From assembly GCA_947561715.1 (NCBI GenBank), contig OX387203.1, positions 5,332,001-5,396,000 on the forward strand: DNA of 64,000 bases, given 5' to 3'. Under the pieces are notes generated by a model. That model was not told where the DNA came from, ran no database searches, and saw only the letters and a program-made list of their open reading frames with translations. The position numbers were made by a program, and so were the translations under genes. This DNA is from Ascidia mentula. Its lineage: Eukaryota > Chordata > Ascidiacea > Phlebobranchia > Ascidiidae. Shown here in pieces: positions 39,001 through 49,800 of this stretch; positions within the stretch are counted from its first letter, which is position 1, and every line of letters begins with the position of its first letter.

Positions 39001-39200
39001 GCAGTGCCGTTCAACTGGTGCACCCAGCTCTTGTGTCGCTGGCCCAAAACGCCGATCTTGTCGTGAGCATTATCCTTGAACACACAATTCTACATCTTGT
39101 TCCACAAGCATTGGAACTGGTTGGAGCCGGTTTGATCCTCATCGGAGTATCCGGTTTGTCGTGGCTGAAGTGGAAAGAAAGCAAAGAAGTGAAAGAATGA
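36072..39200 (+). CDS. DMT/EamA family transporter, SLC35G-like
   Basis: Eight in-phase exons: 36072-36124, 36391-36503, 36651-37021, 37256-37386, 37811-37962, 38126-38275, 38619-38787 and 39005-39200, 444 aa. A hydrophilic N-terminal region of about 145 residues (Pro, Glu and Arg rich) precedes roughly ten hydrophobic spans. The spans include KGILLALFGAGCMYGMTGVF, VKLCIMIAVVYSIATVTS, LGTVVICIAGIAMIIASS, VVFYHSTVTFFAAIIFLLI and ELVGAGLILIGVSGLSWLKW. The paired EamA layout, with NAIATRGASRTVFAVLLAFL in the first half and ALVSLAQNADLVVSIILEH in the second, fits drug/metabolite transporters of the SLC35G group. The substrate cannot be read from sequence. The C-terminus is a short charged tail (KESKEVKE). 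Introns 4 and 6 each carry a copy of the same fold-back MITE, and intron 1 a long G run. Confidence 0.87.
36266..36283 (+). repeat. homopolymer run of 18 G
   Basis: An uninterrupted G tract in intron 1 of the EamA transporter gene, near 120 bases before the next exon. Its length may be inexact in any assembly. It could form a G-quadruplex. Confidence 0.9.
37625..37763. mobile_element. fold-back MITE, copy 1
   Basis: About 139 bp, nearly a full palindrome. It starts TTAAGCCGGGTCCACACT and ends AGTGTGGACCCGGCCTTA, with inner arms GCGCCGGCGGATTCTTTG and its reverse complement. The loop contains CGCCGGCGTGCGGGCG. It lies in intron 4 of the transporter gene and is closely similar to 38413-38548. 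Confidence 0.8.
38413..38548. mobile_element. fold-back MITE, copy 2
   Basis: Same organisation and nearly the same sequence as 37625-37763, in the same orientation, in intron 6 of the same gene. The left terminus is less well preserved than the right (GTGTGGACCCGGCCTTA). Confidence 0.8.
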
Positions 39201-39223
39201 TCTGCACACCGATTGTTTTCCAA

Positions 39224-39229
39224 AATAAA
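39224..39229 (+). terminator. poly(A) signal AATAAA
   Basis: Canonical hexamer 24 bases after the transporter stop codon and followed by a T-rich stretch. A close fit to a short tunicate 3' UTR. Confidence 0.65.
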
Positions 39230-40210
39230 ATTTTGTTTGGTTTTTGAAACGTTGGTTCGCCGTGCTTTTTGTAAAAACTAGACAAGCGTAGGCTACTTTT
39301 GACCATTCAAAAAACACTGTTTTTGTCCCCTCTAGCAGATAATCCGTGTTCTTTTAAATCATCTAACAAACGTTATTCAATTTAACCATTGAAAATTGTT
39401 CTCTGTGATTTGGTTATCGTTGACCTCATAACCGCTATGGGTTTATTTGTGCATTTGCCATTTCGTTTGTTTATTAATTTATTGTTCTTCTGCCTATGAT
39501 TGCACTCACGTAAAATACATGCGAAGTGATGTATTGTGATCCAAGTAATTTAATCAACTTCTTTACATGCCGAAATTAGCTTATGTGTGTAAAATTTAGC
39601 TTAAAAATGCAATGTTTACTGGACAATTAGTTATTGCGTTTGTTGCAACAAGGTAAACTTTAGTTCTTAAATATTTATAGTACAGGACAGAGTTTATTCG
39701 GAGGCGAAAAATCTCTGGAGTCGATTAGAAATTTCTGTTTTTAGACGAATAAAAAAGTTTGAAAAGATCTAAGCTCTGTAAGGATAATACAATAGACATG
39801 GCAAGTCTGTCAATCATCAGCAATGACAATCAATAATGTTATCTTATCGTGTAGGCTACCATCCCTACATATTGTTATCTTTTCTCAGCGCGTATGTAAA
39901 ATCAATATTTGTTAAATTTGGGGATAAAAAATGAACTTGTTATTGATATTATAGAATACTAAAACATCATCTGATTCTTTTTTTAGTACAATATAAAGTT
40001 GTCTGGTTCTTCATTTAGAAGTAGCCTCTCAAGGCTGCGTAAAAGTAACCGTGAAATGTGCAGAAGCGAACAGAAAACAGCTGATTCAATATCGCTTTGT
40101 TTGGTTCGGAACGTTGGTGAAAGGGTTTCGCCCCCTTTACTGAAACAGTTTTATCATTTTACTTCCTCGAACCACTTATTATTCAGTCGGGCATGATCAC
40201 GTAAGCAGTA
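39230..40210. other. intergenic, 5' region of the Kelch-like gene
   Basis: No exon supported. The last 200 bases contain an open frame (39999-40196) that ends just before the Kelch-like ATG. The annotated ATG has an in-frame TAA nine bases upstream, so this frame is 5' UTR or an upstream ORF, not an N-terminal extension. Confidence 0.5.
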
Positions 40211-43200
40211 ATGGACCCATCTGACGCATTTGTATGGATCGATCATGCCAAAACGACAATGAAAAAGATCCACGAGCATCTACATAACTCGCAGCTTTGC
40301 GATGTTACAATTATCGGTAAGAGTAACAAATAAGAAATATTGTGCATGTACAATATTATAAATTTACTGTGTAAGACTTACTGTGGGAAATGCATGAACT
40401 TAATTACTTTTTCTTGCAGTTGGAAGCAAGCGCTTGTCTGCACATCGCCTTGTTTTGTCGTCAGTGTCAGAATATTTTCGGGCGATGTTTAACAGTCATG
40501 TGCTAGAAGCTGTGCAAGAGGAGATTACTTTAACAGACATTGACGAAGATGCCTTTGCTAATCTCCTCGACTATATGTACACAGGTAAAGAATAAACATT
40601 CTCTACGCTAGTTATGAAATTTTCAATCTAATATCCTAAGTTCTAATAGTGTAAAGACTCGCAGATAATGCTTAACTTGAGATTAACTTTATTTTCACAA
40701 TTGCTTTTGTTTAAATTTATTCTAAAACTTTGTTGACATCCTTCGAGGTGGAATATTTAAATATGGTCACCACATAGTAGATTGACATTTTTCATTGACA
40801 TACATTCAGCATATTAAAAAAAAATATAAGGACATGTAAATTCAAACAGACAACTACAAAATATAGGACAAAATCTACTAATAAACCATCTCCAGTGTAT
40901 TATAAAACCTTGTTATTTTGCTTCTTAGGCAAACTTGAAATTAGGGAGGACAATGTAGAAAGGATGGTTGCTACGGCGAACATGCTACGATTGGAGGATG
41001 TGGTCGATGCGGGTTGTAATTTTCTCATGAAACAGCTGCACCCTTCTAACTGTCTTGGCATCAGAGCATTTGCTGACACCCAAAGCTGCCACAAATTACT
41101 GAAAGCTGCTAACTTCTACACTATGGTAACTTATTGCAACAGACTTAAACTGTTGAATGTAAAATATGTTGTATTTATTTGAAAATTGTGGGTTACTCTA
41201 CTGGCATGTATTATGAGATCCGTATTTAAAACTTTTTCATGGGATAATTTTTAATATAAATATTCAGGATCACTTCACAGAAGTGACACAGAACAAGGAA
41301 TTCCTTATGCTGCCTCTTGATCAGGTAAAGATCACATAAACTACATGGTTAAATTACTAATGTTTTGTAATACTTCAAGACCCGCTTTTTGTTTTCCAAT
41401 TTATTGCAAAAAAAAAATATTACAATGCGTAAAAAAATACCTATAGTTTTAAATGAATCTGCAGGTTTGTGAGTTGCTAGCCAGTGATGATGTAAATGTA
41501 CCCACTGAGTGTACCATGTTTGAGGCCCTTCTGCGATGGGTAATCCATTCTAATGAGGAAAGGAAAGTGTTTATGTCTGATCTACTATCTCACATCAGGC
41601 TCACATACATAGACAAAGAGGTATATATTATCCGTGTATGCCAACGTTTTGTGTGCGCACCATGTATGTGCACATATAGTAGTTCATAAGAAAATTAAAT
41701 ATGGTTTATTTGTCAAGTGGGCATTGTCCTTCCGACAGCACCATGGCAATCAATAGGTAAAGTGTTTGGATATAGCAAACAAATGAATCATGTTTTTGAC
41801 AAAACAGAAATATTTATGTAAGGCACATGTTTTTAAAGCAGAATTGTTTTCAAGTAACAGTTGCATGCACAGCAAACTTCCTGTTGCAATAAATAATAAA
41901 TGAGTTTCATTGATTTTTTCTTCTTGGAACGGTGCCTTTGTGAACCTCACCATGAATATTTATTGCTGTTTCAATGGTTTATCCCAAGAGTATTGTTATA
42001 CCTTGGCCAATATTTAAATCAGTCACAGAGTAATGGAGTGTCACAGAGAAAAAGAATCAAATATTTACATAAATAAATTTCGGCCTACAAAAGCAGAGGA
42101 AAATCCTATTTACAAAACAAGGGCAAACTATTTTTGGTTATTGGCATTTGGTTTTATGTTTTATCACTTCTTCATAAATGTAATGTTTACATAGAAGTGT
42201 TACATACCTTGACTGCGATACCGGCGAACCCTATATTTACACGGCATATTTTGTTTCAATAAAAGTTTGTCAATCAAAACTTTACAAAGAAATTCCATTA
42301 ACATTTTGTGTTTAGTATGTGGCTGATGTGGTCCAAACCAACCCACTGGTGTGCCAAGATCTTGCTTGCGAACACCAGGTTATCGAGGCCCTCACGCACC
42401 ACATGCTACCTGAACGCCGCCCTTGTCTTCAGCAACCTCGAAAATCCACCACTGGATATCTGTATGCTATTGGTGGCATGGACACTTCGAAAGGTTGGTT
42501 TCTTCCTTATCTTGTTATAAGATTGATCTCTCTGGTAGTGCTAAAACACTTTCTGTAGGCAGGCTTTATTCTTAAAAACATTTTTACTACAATGATTAAG
42601 CAGTGTCAGAAAATGTTGTTGTTTTTTCATTGATAAAACCTACCCTCTGTATGCAAACAGAATGTGTCAATCAGTGTAGGCAACTTGTGTGCTATAGCAA
42701 CTTTTGCTGGTGATTTGTTTGGCTGTCAGCTAACTGCTATGCAATTTTAATGACTGGTAATATTTACTGTTGTAATAAACAAAGCAAACTTATTAAAAGG
42801 AAACCTATTAATTTATGTTGTTCAGGCTGGTGAACTTTCTGTTTTATGTGTACTTTACTTCATGATCTTAATGCTTTCTTTATGCTTTTTTGCTTCTTCT
42901 TTGTCGAAACACAAGTTGGTTTTACATGTAAGTATCCTCACAGCCTTGGTAAATGTCACAATTTGGTTGACCTAAAAGTGTGTTTGTGTTTGCTTGCCTG
43001 TTAATTGTAGACATACCAGCAGCTGTTGTGATCGTGTAATGCCATAATTCAAACACACCATGGAGTCACTGCTGGAAACACATAAGCATGCAACACAAAC
43101 TGTGCCAAGTATACTACGGACAACGCACAACAATTTTTTGGGTGATGCCTGAAATTCCAAACATGTACATTGGCATGCGAGATTGTGAAAAAGATGTAAA

Positions 43201-46200
43201 TGAAAACAAACGGCAACTATTTAGCACTCCAATATAAATGAAACCTCGGTAAATCACAAAATACTGACGTGACTGCAGTTTGGAAGTCCTACTGTATGCA
43301 ATGAAATGTTTGTCTGATATGGTTTTATGTGTTTACAATCAGTGTTACTGTTCCATTTTCTTTAAAATCGGTTTAAATTTTGTGACCTTGAACTTGCAAA
43401 GTGAATTGATTCGGTGTATCTTCTACTCGGGCATGTGTATGGCATGTTGTAACAGAAAATTTACACAAAATTATAGCAGTCTAATGGCAAAAATCATGAC
43501 ATTTAAAAAAATCTGTGTTTGTAAGAAATGTTGTAACACGTTTCTGTATATATCTAACACCCATTGAGTAGTAATAAAACAATTTCTCAACTGGATCTAT
43601 TCAAAAAGAAAAGAGTATTATGTTTTACTAACAACCAATCATGGTATCTGTGTTAAGCATTGTAAGAATAACCATATACTTTATTATACAGGTGCAACCA
43701 GCATAGAACAATACAACGCAAGAACAAATCAATGGAAACAGATTGCTCACATGACTGGGCGTCGCCTGCAATTTGGTGTTGCTGTCCTCGACGACAAACT
43801 TTATGTCGTTGGTGGCCGAGATGGCCTGAAAACAGTTAACACGGTTGAGTGTTTTAACTCACGAACCAAAACATGGAGTGTGATGCCCCCGGTGGGGACA
43901 CATCGCCATGGTCTTGGTAAGACTTGTATAACTTATTGGTGAATGTAGTCTCAATGAGACAATGATGTAATAAGGAATAAACCAAGTCTTCCTAAAAAGT
44001 TTAAGGCCTGCCGTTACGTTTTATATTCTGTTTTGCCACAATTTTCATTGTGATTTTGCAATACTTTGTTATGTTTTTCATAACATTCCAATGAAAAACA
44101 TGCTAAATATATTGGCAGAACGAAAATAACAATGGGTTATTTTTACAACCGAAATGTCCTTACCTCATTTAATCCAACACCCTTATCTTGTTTAAGCTGT
44201 GGCAGTCTTGAATGGTCCAATGTATGCTGTGGGCGGTCATGATGGTTGGAGCTACCTCAATACAGTGGAACGATGGGACCCGCAGGCCCGGGCTTGGAAT
44301 TACGTCGCTCCCATGTCTGTCTCACGCAGTACTGTCGGCGTTGCTGTTCTAATGGGAAAGTAAGTGAACACGGCGATTGTTAATGTACGATATCAGTAAT
44401 ATTGACCGTAGGCCTTCAAGTTAAAATGCTTGGTGTAGACCGATTAATCTGTCAATGACGTAGTTGAAGTGCAGCAAGAGGTATTTCTGTATTTGTAAAC
44501 AAAAATCATCCTGAAGCTGATCGTTTGCCGCTCTCTTTGAGTTTATCTCGTTAATATTGATTATATACACACACTTAACCATAATTGTGCATACAAATTG
44601 TTTTCCTCGTGGTACGTGGTGTACGTTTTCTTGGTGTTGGTTGTGTGCTGTACCAGTATCATTACCCTGGGGAAGCCTTGTTGGATATCAGGCGAAACGT
44701 CGGTCAATAAAGTTACGTTTTTATAGTGCCAGAAGAACAGACTATTAAATAACAATATTCCTGACAGCAACAGTTACATTATATTTGTTTTCCTTGTGTT
44801 AACGCTTAAATCGTTTACCATAATACATGTATAAAGTAAATGACGCCTACGTAGTTGTTAGTTTTGTCTGTAGTTTCTTCCGAAACGCCATAGAACTGAA
44901 CACCGTTAAATATAGGTAATTGTTATCCCAGTATGCTATACACCAACCAACCTATATGTTGTAACTAGGCTTTACGCCGTTGGAGGCCGTGATGGCAGCT
45001 CCTGCCTTCGCTCAGTTGAATGCTTCGACCCACATACAAACAAGTGGACAAACTGTGCCCCGATGTCAAAGAGAAGGGGTGGGGTCGGTGTTGGTGTTTG
45101 CAAAGGTCACCTCTACGCCATCGGAGGTCACGATGCCCCAGCCAGCAATCAGATGTCGAAGCTTTCCGAGACTGTTGAAAGGTATGTGGTCGTTTTGTTG
45201 TATAGGGAATATTTTTAAATTAAATAATTATGGACTCTCTCGACTTAAAAAAGTTGTAGCGTTGTGACGTTCGTCGTCAACTTTGGATTTGTTTTATCCG
45301 ACGAAATTAGCTATTGGTGTAATGTTCCCGTTTTATCGCCTAAATCACGAATTTAGGTGAGCATTATTCCCTTAAACGTTGCTTTTTACAGACTCTAACG
45401 ATGGTTCTTAGCGAAATACATTTGTCAATAAAAGCCAATAGATTTCAACTTTAGAAATACATGTATCCATAAAAATGTTAACTTTTGGTAGAGTTATTTT
45501 CCAATCAGTTTTCGGGTTAAATAATATCGTGTTATGGTTTGATACGTATTTTTGTATTTAGATATGACCCCAAGATAGACCAGTGGATGACAGTTGCATC
45601 CATGAGCGTTCCGAGAGACGCTGTGGGAGTCTGCATGCTCGGTGGACGGCTCTACGCTTGCGGGGGATACGATGGTACGACTCAAACCTACATCAAGTTA
45701 TACAAAGCTATTTAATATAGGCTGGTGTATAACAAAATACTGTAGCGGGACAATTTTTTTGCCAGTGGCTAAAAAACCTTTACAGATGCACATATAGGTC
45801 TATGCAACATAGAAATCTGAGCGAATGTTAGAGGTATAATTTGCAGTAGTACTTTAATGTCAATATATTACCAAAAAATAACAGTTGGTTGCCTTGTTCA
45901 CACCTGACTGTTAACATTTACATTTATTTCTATGTTACATGGACTTATACGTATGTATTCTGGTGACTGTTCTTTAGAATCAACTATATTACCATCCAAG
46001 TTTGGCTGTAGGTATTATTGTAACTTTCTATTTAAAACCCTTTCTATTAAGATCATTGTTAAATTAAAGTCGAATATTTTCCCACAGGCCAATCCTACTT
46101 GTCCACGTGCGAGTCGTACGACCCCCAAACCAACGAATGGACGACTGTGTCTTCTCTTATCACTGGCCGTGCAGGCACCGTACTTGTTCATATCCACGGG

Positions 46201-46209
46201 CTAAAATAG
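40211..46209 (+). CDS. KLHL5: Kelch-like BTB-BACK protein, KLHL4/5 type
   Basis: Eleven in-phase exons: 40211-40316, 40420-40584, 40929-41125, 41268-41324, 41465-41620, 42316-42493, 43692-43916, 44197-44359, 44969-45181, 45562-45674 and 46088-46209, 564 aa. Proteins of this family are substrate adaptors of CUL3 ubiquitin ligases, and KLHL1/4/5 also associate with actin. BTB spans about residues 15-125 ([36 protein letters not shown]). BACK follows to about 235 ([24 protein letters not shown]). Six kelch blades start near residue 274, with [82 protein letters not shown] and [20 protein letters not shown]. These blades are almost identical to human KLHL5/KLHL4. Compared with KLHL5 the long N-terminal extension is missing. 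It could be an undivided ancestor of KLHL1/4/5. Confidence 0.95.
44640..44735 (+). repeat. retroelement-like tail fragment
   Basis: The string GGCGAAACGTCGGTCAATAA followed by AGTTACGTTTTTA resembles 3' tails carried by dispersed retroelements in many invertebrates (from memory; family not assigned). It lies in intron 8 of the Kelch-like gene. Confidence 0.35.
45788..45952. repeat. imperfect inverted-repeat element in intron 10
   Basis: Left arm near 45789-45815 (CATATAGGTCTATGCAACAT) and right arm near 45926-45950 (TTTCTATGTTACATGGACTT) are imperfect reverse complements. The motif CTATGTAACATAGAAA recurs near 49470-49486, so the elements are probably related. Confidence 0.45.
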
Positions 46210-47235
46210 TGCCACCTTGTGGCCATTTCTGGAACAATGTAGCGCCCCTAGGTGGGAGCAAACGCCAGGCGTACAAGGCGAAAAATGCTGCTTTGAACAG
46301 ATTCATTGATACTTTGTGCTCAATTTCAATTCTTTTCAATTATTCTGACTTAAAATATGTATTCTTTAGACAGGGGTAATACAGACCATTTTTTTAATTC
46401 CTCCGTTGCTGCATTTAGCGTTTTTATGGCGTTTTCATATATAGTGTCATATTATACTCGCCCACTGACCACATTTTGTCTTGCTTGTTATAACTTAGTA
46501 TTCATCCTTGACTTGTGTACGTTTTAACACATGAGCGATTGCTTCGGAAACACTAACTTGCTGCACTTCATGGTTAATATAATTATGTATAAAAAATAAC
46601 AACAAATCGATTCTATCACTAAATTTTCATTGTGTGCCATTTTGGATTCTTCACTAATTAAAACCAAGTATCCCAATAGTACCTGAATATTGCTATTGCA
46701 AAACCTCATTAAATGAATATGTACATACTTACCTTTCTTCCGAACTCTGTTGCAAACACTTCTTGTATAATGCCTTGCTGCAATGTATTCCGGTTAATGT
46801 GACCGAAACCATCGCCTGACTCATCCTCTGCATGTTATATGCACTGACTTCTTACTCTTGTTTTCACATTTTGCACTGTGGCAATTTTTTCACTTTCGCC
46901 AATGTTTGAAAATACAAGACAGACCTGAAAGCAATTCTTTCCGCTTCAAACACATAATGTTCGATGAACAACAACTGTTTAATGTTGGAATTTTACAAGT
47001 TACGGAAGTCGTAGAGATGTCAGTGCTCGATTGGAGGTGCCGAAAAAAACCCATATTCCGTTTTGTTACGGCAATAAATAGAAAAAAAAGGTCAGTCGCC
47101 GTGGTTCTAACCCCTGACCTCCGAGTCACTGCCTACCTCCCCGCAATGTCAACAGATCACAGAAGTAAAAGGCATTGACATCAAGTTACAGATAGGTAGT
47201 TTTGAGAAATTTATAAACATATGCTGTTGACTGAA
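46210..47235. other. Kelch-like 3' flank, no gene
   Basis: No canonical poly(A) site was chosen with confidence. The stretch 46858-47178 is open for 106 codons but overlaps a weakly tRNA-like minus-strand segment (GGGGTTAGAACCACGG near 47100) and has no domain. I see no gene. Confidence 0.45.
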
Positions 47236-47310
47236 ACCGGTCGTGCCGGTAAGTAGTTTAGTGGTGAAGTTTCCGTCTTCAAAACTCTTCCCCTCTTGGA
47301 TCGAACCCCG
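47236..47310 (+). repeat. tRNA-like SINE head
   Basis: A-box-like TAGTTTAGTGGTGAAG and B-box-like GGATCGAACCCCGG at tRNA-like spacing. The halves do not form a clean acceptor stem, so this is a SINE or tRNA relic rather than a tRNA gene. Confidence 0.55.
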
Positions 47311-47417
47311 GAGGATGAGGAGAGGCAGATTCAACCTAAACATACAAGGGTGGCTTACCTTTTTAAGTGAAACATTTGGACAACCTTTGTAAATGTACAA
47401 GTACCTCAACTTAACAT

Positions 47418-47490
47418 CACCAGCTGTGGTGTAGAGGTTAACGTTCCGTACTCCCGACCTTCAGCTCCAAGGTTCGAACCCCGGTAAAGA
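47418..47490 (+). repeat. tRNA-like SINE head, GTGGTGTAGAGG family
   Basis: CACCAGCTGTGGTGTAGAGG, then GGTTCGAACCCCGGTAAAGA. Same family as 47583-47655 and the inverted copy at 48741-48811. Confidence 0.65.
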
Positions 47491-47582
47491 CCTTGCAACT
47501 GGAGGCTCTCTCTCCTAATTATTTTTAGGTAAAAACTTCGCATGAAGAAAGCTAAAAGGGCAATAAGTTCTTCAAACTACCG

Positions 47583-47655
47583 TCACCAGCCGTGGTGTAG
47601 AGGTTACCGCCCCCCTCTATTGATGCTCTGCACCACAGTTCGAACCCCGGTAAAG
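47583..47655 (+). repeat. tRNA-like SINE head, GTGGTGTAGAGG family
   Basis: CACCAGCCGTGGTGTAGAGG, then AGTTCGAACCCCGGTAAAG. The spacing matches internal Pol III A and B boxes. Confidence 0.65.
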
Positions 47656-47871
47656 TTAATACTTCTTTCCCGGTAACCGTTAATTCACTTCGGGTTCGGA
47701 CTTATCCCACTCTAACTAAATTCTTCCCGCTGGTGTCACCTCTCCGTGTGTGTGCCTGTCACGGATGGGTAAAAGTAATTCGGTAATTATCTCTCCCACC
47801 CCCGTTAACTCACTGAAATCAGGCTAAGGATCGCGGCCAGGTAGCCCTGCGTTTAGTCAGGCTAAGAAGTC

Positions 47872-47991
47872 CCCGCTTCTGAGTTGGCCACCGAGATCCG
47901 AAAACACACCTTATGCTCCATCAGGGAGCGCCCCACCAGGGGGCAAGTGTCCCATCAGGGGGCATAGGCAGGTGGCCAACTCAGAAGCGGG
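47872..47991. repeat. perfect 21-bp inverted repeat (hairpin)
   Basis: Arms 47872-47892 and 47971-47991 are exact reverse complements (core TTCTGAGTTGGCCACC) with a 78-base loop. The loop repeats CATCAGGG(G)G twice and has CCTTATGC, complementary to GCATAAGG just outside the right arm. Function unknown; probably a fold-back repeat. Confidence 0.8.
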
Positions 47992-48175
47992 TGCATAAGG
48001 AGATTAGTCAGCTAATGATTTTACAAAATTTAAGAAAAATTTGTGTATGTCCCCCTGTTTTTTCTGGATATTTTGTTTAGGTTGAGCCGCGGATGTGTTC
48101 GCCGATGATAATGCCGGGACACGTGCATGGTTACGAATTAAGATAGGATGTTATCAATCTACTGGGACATTAACT

Positions 48176-48612
48176 GGGTTATACCCGGGACATATACATT
48201 ACATACGGGAACTTATTATATCTCGCTCATGGGTTATACCCGGGACATATTCATTACATATGGGGACTTATTATCTCATATCTCGCTTATGGGTTATTCC
48301 CGGGACTTATACATTTTACACATGGGGACTTATTATATCATATCTCGCTTACAGGTTATTCCCGGGGACATATACATTACATATCGGGACTTATTACATC
48401 ACATCTCGCTTATGGGTTATTCCCGGGACTTATACATATGGGGACTTATTATATCTCGCTTATGGATTATTGCAAGGACATATTCATTACATATGGAGAC
48501 TTATTATATCATATCTTGCTTCTGGGTTATTCCCGGGACATATAGGGTCTGATTATATCATATCTTGCTTATGAGTAACTCCAGGGACATATAGGCCTAC
48601 ATATGAAATCTC
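48176..48612 (+). repeat. tandem repeat, 48-62 bp unit, about 7.5 copies
   Basis: Units begin GGGTTAT(T/A)CCCGGGAC and contain CATTACATATGGGGACTTAT and ATATCTCGCTTAT. Starts are near 48176, 48231, 48291, 48353, 48414, 48464, 48524 and 48572. Long frames through it on the plus strand come from the absence of stops in the unit, and the translated repeats are not conserved in one frame. It is a minisatellite, not a gene. Confidence 0.85.
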
Positions 48613-48740
48613 GCTTCTAATTTAAGATTTATTTATCGAGTCAGACCTCCGCATTAAGGAGGATCGCCAGTTCAAGTTTATCTGAGAGGGGATAGTTCGA
48701 ACCCAACGTGACTTATCGGTTATGGTTGAAAGATGTTACC

Positions 48741-48811
48741 TTTACCGGGGTTCGAACTCGGGTGCAGAGCATTACATGATAATGACTTTAACCTCTACAC
48801 CACGACTGGCG
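48741..48811 (-). repeat. tRNA-like SINE head, inverted copy
   Basis: Minus strand: CGCCAGTCGTGGTGTAGAGG, then GAGTTCGAACCCCGGTAAA. Same family as 47418 and 47583. Confidence 0.65.
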
Positions 48812-48901
48812 ACGATACGGCTGTGCTGTAGTTGTCTATGTATTTTCTTGCCTACTTTGCCTTCTCAATGAGGAAAACAAACAAAAGGTAATTCTTTCAT
48901 T

Positions 48902-48962
48902 AGCGTGATTCGAACCGGTAACCCATAGTTCACGAGTCGAGCATCCTACCATCGACCCACCC
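48902..48962 (-). repeat. tRNA-like sequence
   Basis: Minus strand: GGTGGGTCGATGGTAGGATG, then GGTTACCGGTTCGAATCAC. A different sequence class from the neighbouring heads. It has tRNA-like spacing but no convincing full cloverleaf. Confidence 0.5.
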
Positions 48963-49060
48963 AACTTCGGGTTCACATGGGATTACAAGGGGGTATTGAC
49001 CATAAGTTACCGTGTAGTTTTAAAAAGGCAATAAACGCAACTTTGTGACTCCATCCCGAC

Positions 49061-49125
49061 GTGTTGAGTGGTCTAATGGTGAAGTTACCGACATCGTAAA
49101 TCGTTGGTTGAAATTCAAACTGGTT
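49061..49125 (+). repeat. tRNA-like SINE head, diverged
   Basis: GTTGAGTGGTCTAATGGTGA (A-box-like), then GGTTGAAATTCAAAC (altered B box). Confidence 0.45.
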
Positions 49126-49204
49126 CATTATACTGGAATATAGTTCAACGTACATCGCAATGGAGTTCAGTTAAATTGGTAAATGAATATTACTGCCTTA
49201 AACC

Positions 49205-49275
49205 TTATTAACCAGGGGTGGGGGTAACGCTCCGCTCTTATTATGTTCAACGTCACAGTTCGAATCCCGGTCAAT
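49205..49275 (+). repeat. tRNA-like SINE head, diverged
   Basis: AGGGGTGGGGGTAACGCTCC, then CAGTTCGAATCCCGGTCAA. The B box is good and the A box weak. Confidence 0.45.
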
Positions 49276-49385
49276 TGAAACTTTTCCCAATCCACAACCC
49301 AATTATTTAAACTCAGATTATAACTTCCCGACTGTCTATGCATGTGAGCTCAATCATCCATCCAACCAACCGACACCGATTGCTT

Positions 49386-49800
49386 CTATGTGGAAGATAC
49401 TTTTTCACCGGATCACGAAGTTTTTTCCAAACTTGATCCACATATAAGCCTATGTAACGTAGAAAGCCTATGTAACATAGAAAAAGCAACTACGCAAAGA
49501 ACAATATAAAAGGAAATGAAATGGCATGGGCACCGATAAAACCATAAAGGTTATCGAGTCAGGCGCCCATGAAAAGGTGATTTCCTCACGGAGAATCACC
49601 GTCTGTCGTAGGATCGCAGCCAGTCGCATTGGGAGGTGAACAAAAATAAACAAAATAACAGCCAGTGGCCCTTTTCACGACTAATCATTAAAATTCAGAC
49701 TGATTTCTGTTTTACACATGCTTATTTGTGGATCAAATTTGGAAAAAAAACTTTGTGACCCGGTGTAGCAGTATTTTCCCTTCTATGTTGCAATATTGTA
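49386..49800. mobile_element. fold-back element with ~70-bp imperfect terminal inverted repeats
   Basis: Left arm (49392-49460, includes TTTTTTCCAAACTTGATCCA) and right arm (about 49715-49795, includes TGGATCAAATTTGGAAAAAA) are reverse complements with some mismatches. The interior holds the repeat fragment shared with 28295-28342. No coding capacity. Confidence 0.6.

Noticed and set aside
39999-40196. Possible N-terminal extension of the Kelch-like protein
   Set aside because: A TAA lies in frame nine bases before the chosen ATG, and this open frame is not in phase with it. It is treated as 5' UTR.
46858-47178. 106-codon plus-strand frame
   Set aside because: Overlaps a tRNA-like repeat, lacks a domain and has no exon signals.
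47418-47655. Functional tRNA genes
   Set aside because: A and B boxes are present, but acceptor stems do not pair well, several related heads lie together and they run into unrelated tails. SINE heads fit better.
48095-48574. Long plus-strand open frames of about 159 and 134 codons
   Set aside because: They run through the tandem repeat in two different frames. The translation follows the repeat, has no domain, and unit lengths are not multiples of three.
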